Assembly (NCBI GenBank): GCA_025201765.1
Contig: MU623494.1
Coordinates: 1-64,000, forward strand
DNA from: Daldinia sp. FL1419
Lineage: Eukaryota > Ascomycota > Sordariomycetes > Xylariales > Hypoxylaceae
DNA length: 64,000 nt
Direction of reading: 5' to 3'
The translations under genes were made by a program, and so were the position numbers. Positions 36,801 through 49,936 of the stretch are shown one piece after another. Numbering within the stretch: the first letter of the stretch is position 1; each line of letters begins with the position of its first letter. Below the pieces are notes generated by a model, which was given only the letters and a program-made list of their open reading frames with translations, did not search any database and was not told where the DNA came from.

Positions 36801-39800
36801 ATTAATTTTCGGTAGCATCACAGAGAAGCACGACCGCCCGATGCTCTGCTAGAACCAATCGTGTCCGCCACGCCGTCTGTGCCGTTGCATGTCAGCCTGT
36901 GAGATCAGAACCCGATATGCTTTCCACCCGGAGCTTCTCCTTTGCCTTACTCTCCCCTCTCCCCCCATTTATTCCCCAAACCTAGCGCGAGCCGTGCTTG
37001 GTTTGGTGTGATCGTTAGTCTGTCACTACACCCCTTCCCGGATCGTTCAGTGACTAAGCTGGCTGATCTACAACGGGATGGAGAGCACGTATATCCACAG
37101 GGGGGGGGGGAATGTTCCGTGTCGATATGAATGCATGGATCTATTAGAATAAACTAGGGCGGGTGCATAAGAGGCTCAACATAACCATATATGCTTTTTG
37201 CACTCTTTCCTATCTCGGGCACTTTTAGGGATATCTCTCAGTCACTATGACAATAAGATGACCTAGGCCAGCTTAGGGCGATACTAAACGGGTAATGGAA
37301 GAATGTAGGTAAGAAGCTTGTCTCTCCCCTTTTGAGGTTTCTTGACGTCAAGTCTTTGAGTAAAGGCAAGACACGGCAGAAGGGGTTCGTCGGGTTTCAC
37401 AACCCTTTTTTTGGTTTACACTGAAAAGAAAAAAACCAATAAAATAAAGCGAAATGAAGCGTCCAATAAAAGACAAGCTTTACTGGATAGAGAACTCTAG
37501 AATTCCCGAGGCTCTCAAAAAGGAAAAAGGCGGGATGTTCAATTTGAGCTGACTCTAAAACAATCTTGGATCATACATGAATGGATGACGACGATGAGAA
37601 TTGGATTATGAATACACGCCCCTCCCATCCCATCCCATCCTGGGGACACATAATCGCTTTTCAACTATGTAATGTAATTTGCCTCGCCTCGCCGTCGCTC
37701 GGCGGTATTCGTATCGCTAGTTCGCGAGCCTATTTGCTGTCGTGACACGTGAATATCTTTTTTTTTCTATCGCCTTGACGGTCTAGCAAAAACCTACGAG
37801 TGGCTGCTCAACATCTTACGCGCAAGGGGGGCGTCTAAGGGTTGGTGTTTGAAAAAAATAACGAAAAAAAAAACAAAAAAAACAAAGACCTATCGCATCT
37901 AGTTATCCAAGGTAAGCTATTTATTCCATTATTCCCTTCTCTTCTCTGCTAACACGGGTAGGCGAGCGAGCAAATAATGTAATGGTATGCCATGCATGCG
38001 CAAGCAGCATCGAAACGTGGTGTTTCTCTTCTACGCATGGCGCCCGCTGCCGTGCCACCCCAGCGTGTTTCCCCTTGGGCGTGTCTTGAGCTGCGTCGGA
38101 TCGCCCTTCTTTTGCTCTGGGGCGCCACCGAGATAGATAAGTGCGTAGGTAGGATTTCTGCTTGTTGGGGTTATTAGCTATTCCGTGCTTCTTTGTTTCC
38201 AGGAAGAGGAGGCGAAGATGCGCGGGATGATGGAAACGGATGGTTTGCAAGCAAGCCCCTGCCGTGCTACTGGAAAAAGATTGCCAACTTGCTTGCTATT
38301 GTTTCGATTTTCTCCTGGGCGATATGCGAATGCGATGTGTTGCCTTTGCGTCTCGATGAGCTGCGTTTGGCTTGTAGGAGCTTGATGGTTAAGGGTGCGA
38401 AATCGCGAAACGCGGCGTTTTTCCTATCTATCTCGCGTCATGGGGGACCCTCTATTCGGCCCAATTTCCTATGAAGAGCTGCAGGTGCTCGACGTATGTG
38501 GGTATGTATGTGGGTATGTATGTGGGCAAGCCGACCGAGTTGTCACTCGCCCTTCTGTTCTCCCACTCGACGTTGAGAACGGCGCGCAACCGGTCAAGAT
38601 CAAATGCTTAGTTCCTGCTTTTCGCAAATGTGGCATATATAAGCGAATAGAACAGTTATAGGTCATATCTAGCTGCAGTTCTGGCTCTCCCCCTTTTCAC
38701 TCGTTTTTTCTTTCCCCTTCGTCTTTTCCCTCCCCCTCCCTCCCCCTTCCTCCCCCCTTAACCATCCTCCTAGTGCGCCTAAGGCAGTCGAAAATATGTA
38801 GGAGTGTGGACTCGGGTTGCACACTCCATGCTTTGTCTGCCCTACTATTACCATGCGTCACGGGCACCCGAAGGGGGAATCCAGGTTAGGGAAAATGTGG
38901 TCGACGCCGTGTATCCCACGGAGGCATTGGCAGTTACCTCCTGGACTGTCTGTGCCTCCCTGGGCTCGTCATTATGCGACCGTCCGACATGCCGTGTGGC
39001 CTTTGTGTGAGGTTTATCGAATATGTCCGCAGCACGTTATAGGCGCCCTGCGGATTCATCATAGGAGCATGTGGCCAGCGCCCCAGCGCCAGCGCCACGA
39101 TGTCGCAGTTGAGAGGCATTTTTTTTTATCTTTGCTTCCCTACGATCGAGAAAAACCGGGAATCGATCGCCTATCCCCGGGGGGCGAGGCGGGGAGCGCA
39201 GCGCGATCAGAAGAAAGTACCGGATATGATATATGATGACCTTCTAGAAAATGAGACGCCCCCGATGCCGAGGGCTCGGCGTGCATCGGGTTGCCATATA
39301 AGGATTTTGGTATGATCCGGTTATGGTAGATAGATGACTAACTGAGTCTGAGGAGATTTCCGGCCAGGAAGCTTGATTGGTTGGTTGTTCTATTGTGTTC
39401 GGTTTCTTTCTGTTTTGAGGTCATCGTGAGGAATTCGGCAACGCTAAAATCATGTAATACTTTTGAGCCTCAATATAGGTACTAATTAAAGCGCGATCTT
39501 TATAACGTCCCACAGGTTCTGTTCTTTATCATGCTACAAACTGTACCGTGGACGAATGATTATTCATTGGCTGGGCGTGGGTAAGGGGAAGACCTGTCAA
39601 AAGGACGAGATCATGGACGAGGGTTGATGCTTTGATGCTACATAACGTCGTCGCTAATGTGGTGATGCTTCGAAAACGACGAAAAGGGAAGATCGCGCTA
39701 AGGGATGAAACCAAGCACAGTGGAGTGAGACTTGTCTTGTGTGCGATCGAACGATTTTGATGTCAAGTGTCGAATGATACCAATGCAGTGAGACTGTTAC

Positions 39801-40273
39801 AACCGAAGCACAATTCAACGAGTCACCAGAACGAAATGGAAGCAGGAAAAAGATTTAAGAATCAGAGAATGTAAAGAATCTATATATAAAGCTTCTTTAA
39901 ATGCCAGGAATGGTCGTGTGAAAAGATTTCCTCATTCTAAAAAGAGAGGTGGATTGAATACATCGTGGGTAGACCAGTAGTAGTAGGTTATGTATCAAAT
40001 GATTCCGCGCCTGCGACAAAGAAACCTCTATGAATAGGACCCGATCTTCCATCTCACACATACACTCATCCTCGCGGCGCCGACTCCCTACAGTGATTCG
40101 TCGAATTGGGCCAACAACATTATGAGCCCGAATCGTCACATGCTCGTGTTAAACAATAGGAGAGGAAAGGAAATGAGCGTAGCCCGTGGGGAACATTATA
40201 TACAGTATCAAGGTTATGGTCTTACACGCCTAGGAGATAGTTACTGAAGGAGATGTGTGGATCGTGTTGACTC
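30885..40273. other. 9.4-kb gene-free region between AflR-type gene and PKS
   Basis: No supported gene. The longest open frames (109 codons near 38.0 kb, 139 near 38.9 kb) overlap others in several frames, begin without a convincing ATG, and contain low-complexity sequence. The first ~500 bases are the promoter side of the AflR-type gene. The last few hundred bases follow the PKS stop codon on its strand and should hold its 3' UTR. C-rich tracts (37620-37640), three GTATGTGG units (38511-38525) and a pyrimidine tract (38690-38760) are present. Confidence 0.5.
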
Positions 40274-43200
40274 TTATGCGTGGATACCTTTCTTCATAAA
40301 ACTTCCCAACTGCTTCGCGAGGTCGCCGTGCATCATCGAAAAGTGGTTACCAGGCATGTGGTGGAACGTCATCTTTTCGATGTCCAAGTACTCGTCCCAA
40401 CGGTTAGGACCAAAGTCCGTTCGGTTATCGAGTAGGAAGAGAGCATGACCGGTGGGGTAAGGGTCCGGGCGAGGGTCTGTGGGAAGCTTGCAGACACCGT
40501 CCTCGCACCAGATGGTCGTCACCTTGGGGCACTTATCTTTAGGAATCGGCTCCGCAGTGTAGTTAGACAGAGCGGTAACGGAGGCCGCGAAGTGAGGTAA
40601 GAGCCAGGAAGGAATCTTCTTGGCTTCGGCTCCGTCTCCCTCTCCTAGTAGCCCGATTTCGGCGAACCAAGCATGCAGACCAGCGGGCAAAGGCTCGATG
40701 GTGATGGGGCAGGGTGCGTCGATGATGAGCAGGTGAGATACTTCTTCGCCCGCCTTGGTGAGCTGGTTTACGATCTCGTAGGCAATTACGCCACCAGCAG
40801 ACCAACCGGAAACGGCATAAGGCCCTTGTGGCTGGCGACGCTTGATCTCTTCAATGAACTTGGTCGCCATTCCGTATACTCCACACTTGTATTCTTCGGG
40901 AGTGCGCATGAAGGGTGAGAACAGACCCCACACAGCGACATCTGAGCCGAGCTCCGAGATCTCGGTATACGACGTGGCGCTACCGCTTCCATCGGGGATC
41001 ATGAATAATTGCTTGGTGGCGGTACGGTGGTTACCTTGAAGTAGGACGGATGTAGCCTTTCTGTGAGGGTAAGGATCATTAACGGCCGCGGACTTGGTTA
41101 CTGTAGTCTCAGGTTTAGGTACAGCCTTGGGCTCAGTCTTGGATTTGGCGGGCTTGGGAGCTGCGGGCTTGGGAGCGGGTGCGGCTCGCTTGGGCTTGTC
41201 CTCAACCCCGAGAGTTCGCTCGATGTCTTTTAGAGAAGGGTTATGACCCAAGAGGTCAGATGGGATGTTAAGACCTGTCTTTTCACGTAGTATACCTAGG
41301 ATAGACAAGCTCATGAGAGAGTCCATGCCAAGAGCGGCTAAGTCGGGAGCTGCGATAATCTCCTCGACCTCGACACCCATCTCGGCACAGATGGTATCCC
41401 GGATGATCTGCTGGAGCTCGCTGGTGTTTCCAGATGCGGTGTCACCCTTTACCGAGCCCTTGTCGCTCTCTCCAGGCGTAGTAACCTCGGAGTCTGACTC
41501 AATATCGTCGTCGCTGTCGGAAGTACCGCTTGATCCGCTTGATTCGGAAACAACCGTCGTCGTAGCAGACTCGAACTGAGCAAGGAACTTCTTGAAGGCG
41601 CCAATAGTGCTGTGGTCGTTGAAGGCATGGGAGTCAATGTTTAATTCAAGGTCTTCACGGAGACGACCGCTAATGGTTAGACCCATCAATGAATCAACGC
41701 CGAGATCAGAGAAGGCGATGTTGTCTGCCAGCTCATCGTGGCTGACACCAGTCTCCTTAGAAATAATATCAATGACTTGAGAGGTAACAGAGGTCTGTGC
41801 AAGCTTCTTGTTCACGGCTGGTAAGTTGGAGGTAGTAACCTGCTTCTTCTCTTTCACAAGGGCCTTGGTGGCAGCGGGTTTGGTAGCGGCAACGGGGCGA
41901 GCGGAAGCGGCGGCGACGGCACCCTGAGGGGGGAGGACAAGGTTGAGGACCTTGCGGGGAATGGCCTGGAAGCGGATGTCACCACCAACACCAATAAGCT
42001 TGTCGCCGTCAAATATGTAAGCGTCACCAGCCATCATCTTCGAGCCCTTGACATTTTGCATTCGGATGTAGCTCTGGTAAGTCTTTGAGCCGTCGAGACG
42101 CTCGGCAAAGCGGATACTGCCCCAGCCGTGAGAAATATACACCTGCTCACGGGAGTCAACAGCGTCAGTACCGTTAACAATGAAGCCAGAAATATGGCAA
42201 ACAGAGTCGATCCAGTACGGCGGGGTGTGGAAAGTTCCAAATTCAGGGCCTGCTTGGAAAACGACCTTGGCCGTAGCCTCGCAAGTATCGCTGTCCAGGA
42301 TGACGGATTCCATCCCTCGGTATTGTTGGTCGTAGTCAACCAGGGCTGAGAATAGTTTGTAGGCAATACCCCGGCCGACCTTCGAGGCCTCACCGCGTTG
42401 CTCAGCAGCCTTGAGGGCATCAATACGACCCTTGATCAGGTAGCTAACACGCTCGAACTCATCTAGCCACTGCTGGCAGTCGCCGAAGAATACCTTGCAG
42501 ACGGCATGCTCAGTCTTCTGGGCACCTTCGCCGGTCGTAAACGCAATATCAGCGACATTCTCAGCCGCATTAACCTTAACATGCATGCGCAGGATTTGGC
42601 TGTCCAGCTTAGGGTTAAATATAAGGGTCTTGGGTACTTCCATGTTAGCGACATTCATACCCACGTCTTTGGCGTCGGGTCGTAGAGTCTTGTAGGCGTA
42701 TTCGCAAATGGTCATAGCCATATCTCCGTATAGAGTGCTTGGAGTGAGTGTAGTGCCATTGACCCGATGACCCTCGCAGATCTTTCGCATGTTCTTTTCA
42801 CATAAGTCAGACTCCGTTTCAAGGATAGCAATATCACCATTGTATTCCTCCTTGGTAACCTTTTGGACGGTAGTTGTCGACAGCTTCGGCTTAGCTGCTT
42901 CGATGGCCTTGGCAGGGGCAGCCAAGGCACCACGGTTCTTGGTGAGAGACCAATCTCCGGTGTACTGTAGCCAGTAGTTCTTCAAGTCGAACGAGTAGGC
43001 CGGCAAATCTAGTAAACGGACTGACATATCGAAGTCTCTGTGGTATTCGTTCCAGTCGAGGTTCAACCCAGCAGAGTGGAACGTGCATAGTGTCGAGCTA
43101 ATGGTCTTGTACGTACTTTCACTGCGGCGCAATGATGGTACAGCAATTGTCGTTGCGCCAAATGCAGCCTTAACCATGTTAGCACAAACCGGGTGGGGGC

Positions 43201-46200
43201 CAACCTCGAGCCAAACAGTCTTCTCGTCAATAACACCTGACTGCTGAGCGGAAACGAGACCACCAAGGAAGTTTACAGCCTCTCGAGCGTGGTCACGAAG
43301 GTAGGTTGGGTTAATGGGCTCGCCATCGAGGAGCTTTCCGTGGAGAGGGGAAATTACTGGGATCTTTGGTTCCTCGAAACGAACGGAGCGGGCCAGCTTC
43401 TCGAAGTCGTCCAAGATTGGCTCGACTTGGGCGCTGTGGAATGCGAAAGGCACCTTAAGTTGAGTGCACTTGTAACCGGAGCCACCAAGATGTTCAGCAA
43501 TCTCCGCTATCTGAGAAGTTGTTCCGCTAAGGACAGTTTCCCGTGGTCCGTTGATGCAAGCAACGTTAGTAGATGATGCACGATCACCAAGCGCCTCTCG
43601 GACAGTCTCTACGGAGCCTTGTACAGCCAGCATTGCATGGGTACCAGCAGTACATTTTTCAACAAGAAGCTGGGCACGGGCACCAACGAGGTAAATGGTG
43701 TCACTGGCGGACAAGACACCTGCGACGTGGAGAGCGGCGTACTCGCCTAAGCTGTGGCCAAGGACGGCGCTGGGGTGGATATCCCAAGAGGCCCAAAGTT
43801 TGGCCAAGGCCATCTCGAAGGAAGCAAGTCCGAGTTGAACAACGACGGGGGAAAGTTTCTGGACTTCGGGCTCACTACCGTCAATGAGAGGGAGGAATGA
43901 CGGGAAGCCGTGGATACGACCGAGTTGGTCGTACTCGTTGATGGCTTGTCGGAAGATAGAGTAGTGTGTATATAGATCTCGTCCTAGGCCAGCGTAGTGG
44001 GAACCTTGGCCGGTGAACAAGAAGGCTACCTTAGGCTGCTCAGGGGAAACCGGTACGAAGTTAGACTTCAGGCGCTCCTTAATCGCTTCTTGGGCTTCAA
44101 CCAAACTAGTGGCAGTTACATTCATACGCCAATAGTGCTGGATCTTACGGGCGGTGGTGGTGTAAGCCACGTGCGAGACTGAAGTAGAAGGATTTTCTTC
44201 CATCCACTTCACCAAATTTTCGGCATTCCGGATCATAGCGGCCTTTGACTTAGCAGTGACGGTGATAACATGGTGGCTGCGGGGGTCTACGGTAGCTGTC
44301 TTGTAGCGAGGGCCATCTTCAAGTAGCAGACCGGTATTGCCACCAGCTGCACTGAAGTTATTTACAAAAACTCGTCGTGGTTTTCCATCTCTCCTTACGA
44401 AGGGAGTCTTGTGAAAAGCGATGTTCACGCCGCGTTCGCCTAGATCCGCCGGGAAGGTTTGATTGATCTGCTTTTTGATCCCGATATGAGGCGGGATCGC
44501 ATTCTTCTTGAGCATCATCAAGACCTTAATCAAGGCGGTAACACCAGAGGCGGCTTCACCGTGGCCAATATTAGCTTTTACAGCACCGAGATATAGAGGC
44601 CTGTCTGCGGGTCTGTGACGATTGGCCGGTGCAAATACGTCTGTGACAGATACCATTTCTGTCCCGTCACCAGCCTGGGTGCCGGTACCGTGCATTTCGA
44701 CGTAATCGACATCAAGCGGGTCCACGCCAGCCTCGTCTAGGATAGCCGAGGATAGAATCGATTGCGTCGGCCCGTGTGGATGCGTTATTGAAATCGCATC
44801 CGCAGAGTGGTTGGTCTGCGACCCCAAGATGACGGCAAGAATATTGTCTTTATCAGCCAACGCATCATCAAGTCGCTTCACGATCACGGAAGCGCAGCCG
44901 TCTGCTCGGCAGTAACCGTCGGCGTCATTGTCGAACGTGTTACAATTATGTTCCTTACTCAGGAACTGTCCCCTCGAGAGACCGCTAAAGATATCGGAGT
45001 TAGTCATGCAAGACAAACCGCCAACAATGGCGGTGTCGCATTCTTTTGCTCTCAGAGAAGTACAAGCGACTTGAAGCGCAGCGGCACTAGATGAACACGC
45101 AGTATCGATGTTCAGACTAGGACCGCTGAACCCGAAGTGGTAGTTAATCCTACCAGGTCCGAAAGCACGGACACCGCCCGTGATGTAATACGTATCGACC
45201 TCCTGCGCAGCATTGATCTCACGCCAGTCATCTGACGTTTGACCGTAGAAGGTCCCGATACGATCGAGTCTTGTGGAAGGTGTCCGATTCGGTACATAGC
45301 CAGACATTTCGAGAGCTTCATACGCGGTTGTCAAGGCCATCCGCTGCATTGGGTCCGTTTGCAATGCTTCACGCGGGGACATGTTAAAAAACCGCGGGTC
45401 AAAAAAGCCTGGGTTCTCGATCCAGTTGCCGTAAGGGGTGTGACTCGTGTTAATCGCTTTTCCGGTAGGGTCGTAATGGGTTTCCACCGGAAACCGGTCG
45501 GCTGGTACAACACGATGCGCGTCTATTCCCTTCTCGAGCAGTTCCCAGAGGGCTTCGTGACTGGCCGAATCGGGGAAGCGACCAGCCATACCAACAATGG
45601 CTAATTTACAGTTACCCGTCGATCCATGGTTACCGATAGAGCTCACTGTAGTCTCTCGAGAAACTTGAGGAGGTGGTCGAAGTACGACTTCTGATTTTGT
45701 CTGCGACCGTAGCACGTTGGCTAATGTGCTGGCGGCCTGGGTCGGGCCATACGGGATCACTAGAATACGGGAACCCTTAAATCCTCTTGCTTCATTGGCG
45801 TTCCCGCTTAAAGCTTTGTGGAATAGCAAGGGCTCATTCAATATCTCGTAAACCACAGCCATGAGGAGGGATTTGGTATCTGTCTCAAGGAATGGTGCCC
45901 CTGTGATGGTAGACATGACAACGCTACGGGGTTTTGATCCTGCTAGAGCCGCGGTAACAGCTTCATCATCAAGTTTAAGCATCTCCTTGATGTCAACCGA
46001 CCCATGTAAATGCTTTGCATGGTATGGGCCATAAACTGGTATAGCTGTAGGCCTCGACTCAAACAAGTCTTTGCTGAATAGAGACCTTAAAGTTGCCGGC
46101 GGACCAGATACCGCGATGTTATTCGCGGATACAGCGCTCACATAGGCCTGTGCGGCTGGAGAGATACCCTTCCACAAAGTTAGATTTAATATGGTATAGC

Positions 46201-46862
46201 AAAGCTCGAGACAACCTTACCTCCGATTTGTGAAACTCTGCAAGGATAGACCTCGCCTCTGTCTCTTTGGCGGCAGGCAGCACATACGTCCAGCTTTCTG
46301 ACTCTTCTGTAGAGGGGCTAAGCCTCTCTGCTAATGATGCTACGTGAGATCCCGTCCTGAAAGCTAGCAGGACGACTTGAACGGCGATTGGAATAAGGGT
46401 TGAAAGTGAATAGCTTGATGCAATGGCCGTTGCCGCAAACAGCCCCGTGCAGAGCCCGGAGAGTTTGGTGTTTTTGTGGTCAGTTACATCTTCGTGCTCC
46501 TTTTCTGAGCGACTGTCCAACAGTGTTAGCTTAAATTCGTAATTGACTGGAACTCGCTAGTTGCCATACTCGATGTAATGCGCCAGCTGGGCTATGCATA
46601 ATAAGGCAGAGTCTATGCCGGGGAACTTCAACCTCTGTTGTCGGTATCTTTCGTTTAGTTGCTGTAGTGTTCGAAATACTGGGATTCGTCGACGGCCCTC
46701 CCGAGGTAGACGTTCTACCTCATCTCTTAAAGCATCGCCGGCTAATCGGAGGAATTCTTTCGATAGTATGCTTGGATTCCCTCTCTTGTAAAATTCGGCT
46801 AGGAAACCATGTGTATCGAGGGACTGGTCCCCGAAGAGTAGAAAAGCCATCTGGTCCGCCAT
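40274..46862 (-). CDS. pks1: Non-reducing polyketide synthase for DHN melanin (T4HN synthase)
   Basis: Iterative type I PKS that joins malonyl units into 1,3,6,8-tetrahydroxynaphthalene, the first melanin intermediate. Three exons on the minus strand (46862-46570, 46512-46221, 46168-40274) give 2,159 residues, the usual size for melanin PKSs. Domains in order: SAT (GLCTG, C119; H245), KS (C553 in DTACSSS, H688 in HGTGT, H731 in NIGHG), AT (S1001 in GHSLGEY, H1106), PT (H1329 in GHRVNG, D1516), ACP1 (S1688 in GVDSL), ACP2 (S1812 in GMDSL) and TE (S1985 in GWSAGG, H2137 in PGNHF). All key residues are present. A Ser/Asp/Glu-rich linker separates the two ACPs and a Pro/Lys/Ala-rich linker precedes the TE. 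Intron 1 has a CTAAC branch point; intron 2 ends in GAAG, and an alternative CACAG acceptor would remove seven residues. The start MADQMAFLLFGDQS is the first ATG of the frame. The family assignment is strong; the exact product is inferred. Confidence 0.96.
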
Positions 46863-46943
46863 CTTGTCTGTGATGGGTGAGGCTGGTGTTGTTTGTTGAT
46901 TAAGATGTTCCAAGCCGAGGGCGGCGGTAGAGGTGTCTTTCAC

Positions 46944-46955
46944 TTATATATATCA
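46944..46955 (-). promoter_or_regulatory. TATA-like element of the PKS
   Basis: On the minus strand the sequence reads GATATATATAAGTG, 80-95 bases upstream of the PKS ATG. Its position and composition suit a TATA box; the transcription start itself is not visible. Confidence 0.45.
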
Positions 46956-47154
46956 GATTAACAGAGCACAGCTCGGAAAAAACTAGGCTGAACTAAATAT
47001 AACACCAGGGCAATGTCTAGTCCCATGTGTGTTATAACACAATACCCCAGTCGTTACAACTAGATGCTAGGAAGGGGGTGTGTAGAAGGAAGCTGTGGGC
47101 TCACACCCTGGTCTTCCTACAGTACTTCCAAGCAGTCCGGCGTCATTCGATTTC

Positions 47155-47165
47155 TCGGTGACCGA
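47155..47165. promoter_or_regulatory. AflR-type TCG-N5-CGA site upstream of the PKS
   Basis: TCGGTGACCGA, a near-palindrome matching the TCG-N5-CGA core bound by AflR-type dimers, lies 293 bases upstream of the PKS start codon. An AflR-type regulator is encoded in the same locus. The core has six fixed bases, so about sixteen chance matches are expected per 64 kb; a match in a given 500-base promoter by luck is roughly a one-in-eight event. Confidence 0.4.
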
Positions 47166-48645
47166 AGGTTCATGGGAGATAAGCATTATATTTCCATTTT
47201 GGGAGGAAGTGATTGGGTGAGGGCTGCTACCCAGTGTAAGTGGATATCCAATGTCTTGTCCGATAGTACGGGTCGTGATAGGAGACAAGGCACGCCAATC
47301 TCGACCTATCTTTTGGGCTGAGCGGTTCCAGAACCGATGGTATATTCCCAACTCCTAGATACTGCATACCCAGGTAACCTCGCTGTAGATCCGTTTCGTT
47401 CGGGGAGATATGAATATTTTTTCTCCCCTGCCCTGACTAACATGAGGCTCCCTCATACACACACTACTGCTTAAGCCCTAGGGAACCTGACACAATAGGA
47501 ATAGCTTCTTGTAAACTATGGACGGGAAGGCTTGTGTATTCTTTTCTCTTGGGCTTCCAATGAATTGCTGTTAATCCTACTTGGGCGCCAGATGGTGGGT
47601 CGCTCGATGTTGACCGTTGGGGATGTCCGCCGAAGAGTGCAGCACTAGTAAGCTTTTTGATGCACGTCAGGACGGAAGAGAATGAGAAAACTGTGTTATA
47701 TGAGCCGTATTGAGTAAGTGACCGCCACGAAAATAAGAAAAAAGAGAATGAAAACGGAATATTGCAATAGGGCAAAGTGAGACCAAGCCCCAGCCCAGGG
47801 AGATCATCGTGTCTCACTGAAGAATGGTTGATAGTACTGGCGCCACAGCCGGTTCGTGTAAGTGTAATTGATATTGGTATATGATATTGGTATATGATAA
47901 TCCACCGATCTCATGAACCCCGGATTAAGAATTAAGAATACCATCCCTACTCTATTGCGTCGATATAGAATTCGCATTAAGTTGGTATCAAACCAACCGT
48001 GCTGGATAGCATCGTGTCAAAAAGCAATAGCAAAGAGCCGCATCCGAACCTTTCTCGATGAAGTTTAGCTTAGATCCGACAACTAGAACATCTGGAGTAT
48101 CTCATCATTCGTCTAGAGAGACTAGTGCATATAGACTTGCGACTGATGAACAGGTACCGAGTACGACCGAGACTCCATGGTATGGATATCCATGTTATGC
48201 GGCGGCAGGGGGTAGATCATGTATACAATGTCTCTTGCCACTGTCTCGGGATTTCAGGTCAATGCTAGGACTCGAGAACATCTTTTTTGAGCTCTGGCAT
48301 GTGCATGTGCATGTACATCAAGTACATTAAGTGCATACCTAGTAGTCTCTTCAGCTGGCTACCTGACGATGTTCATTGCCCCATTACTCTCATCACTCCA
48401 TCCTTCCATTGCCCATAGTTCACTTAGACGGAGACTTGCAGCTGCATGCCGGCACCCACGGACTAAGCTTTGCTGCATTGGGAAAATAATACAAGGGTGT
48501 AACAGCATTTTAATGGAGAATGCCAGACTTTTAATCTCTAAATTCAAGACCTGCAAGACCTGCCGTTGTCCGCGGGGGCTAGAAAAGGGATTTGAGTATT
48601 TGACATGTTGGTTGCATCTTTCGTAAGGTCGAAGTTGCGAACAAC

Positions 48646-48671
48646 AAAAAAAAAAAAAAAAAAAAAAAAAA
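48646..48671 (+). repeat. A26 homopolymer
   Basis: Uninterrupted run of 26 A, preceded by AACAAC. Non-coding. Confidence 0.9.
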
Positions 48672-49714
48672 GACGAGTTCAAGTCGAGTTTACGTTCTTC
48701 CGTCTTCAACGATAATTTGAGACTTCGATTTAATTATATTTCATTGTTACGTGCATAGTCTATGACATAGTCGAAATTCGACTCGGCAAAACTCTTTAGA
48801 ATCATTATTAGTTGACTAGGTAGTTAATTGTTTATCCCAAGTACACACATACATAATTACCTATCCGACAGTAAATATTTATATTGCTTGTACGTAGATC
48901 TCGTTTGACTTGTTGCCAAGATTGTATCTAGCATAAAATAAAGCGTATTACCACGGTTTTCCTTGTACTCAGCAACCATGCTGCCACATATGTAGGTTAT
49001 TCAAAGCTATATCTTAATTTACGACAATACATTACGACATATACGATAGGAGTTTTAATACGAATCACGCGTTTTGATTCACCCATTCGTGCGACATGTT
49101 CGTATAAACATAAGAATTTGAATCAAATGAAGCTTTATTTTATTTGGGTTCATAAACACAAGTACTCAAGTAACTTACCCCTGGCTAACGAAATGGCTGA
49201 ATGGCTGGCGCAAACACTATTTTTCTTTTGACCTTTAGAAGATCTGCCCAAGTACTCACGTATGCAGGTAGTAGGTACCTACATACAAAAAATACACATG
49301 TACTTGCCCAAGGTACCATCACTTAACAGACCCGAACTTGACGCCACGTGGGAAAGGGTATGAAAGTACTTCGTACATTTATTATTGATTCGTAGTACCT
49401 AGGTACGTACCTAGGCACTCTGTAAATTCTCTGCCCACAAAAAATTCATCCTTTTTTTGTGTTTTGTTCCTACATAAAATCACCAAAACCATTATTATCA
49501 TCTCAAGCATCTAGTTACGTGCCCCCCCCCAGGTGATCCTTGACCTATATCCCCTTTAAAATAACTCATTCGTAAATCGAATCCTTTTCAAGATCGCATT
49601 ATCGTGCTATCTAGTTGTCAATCTTGAAGAATTATACCTTCTGTAGTACGCGTAAATCCTGGGCTCCAATCATCATAAGCATATTTCTACTCCTTTGAAG
49701 GATTCCCACCAAGT

Positions 49715-49716
<2 letters not shown>

Positions 49717-49761
<45 letters not shown>

Positions 49762-49839
49762 ATATTATTAAAAATTAAAAATTAATAACACGACATTTTA
49801 AAACCAAAAAAAAATTAGTAAAAAAAAAAAAAAAAAAAA

Positions 49840-49875
<36 letters not shown>

Positions 49876-49884
49876 AAACCACCC

Positions 49885-49933
<49 letters not shown>
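49717..49933 (+). repeat. 217-bp near-pure poly(A) block
   Basis: Several long A runs (about 43, 19, 27 and 44 bases) broken by short AT-rich islands, a TTAGT and a CAAACCACCCC insertion. Both flanks are ordinary sequence that starts and stops abruptly. It could be the tail of a retroposed sequence, a decayed A-tract, or a low-quality join in the assembly. The sequence alone does not separate these. Confidence 0.85.

Positions 49934-49936
<3 letters not shown>

Noticed and set aside
38817..39236. 139-codon frame on the plus strand
   Set aside because: Starts at a TTG in low-complexity DNA, overlaps other frames, and shows no domain or splice context.
46863..46943. N-terminal extension of the PKS
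   Set aside because: The upstream frame opens at GTG, not ATG; MADQMAFLLFGDQS is the start typical of this PKS family.
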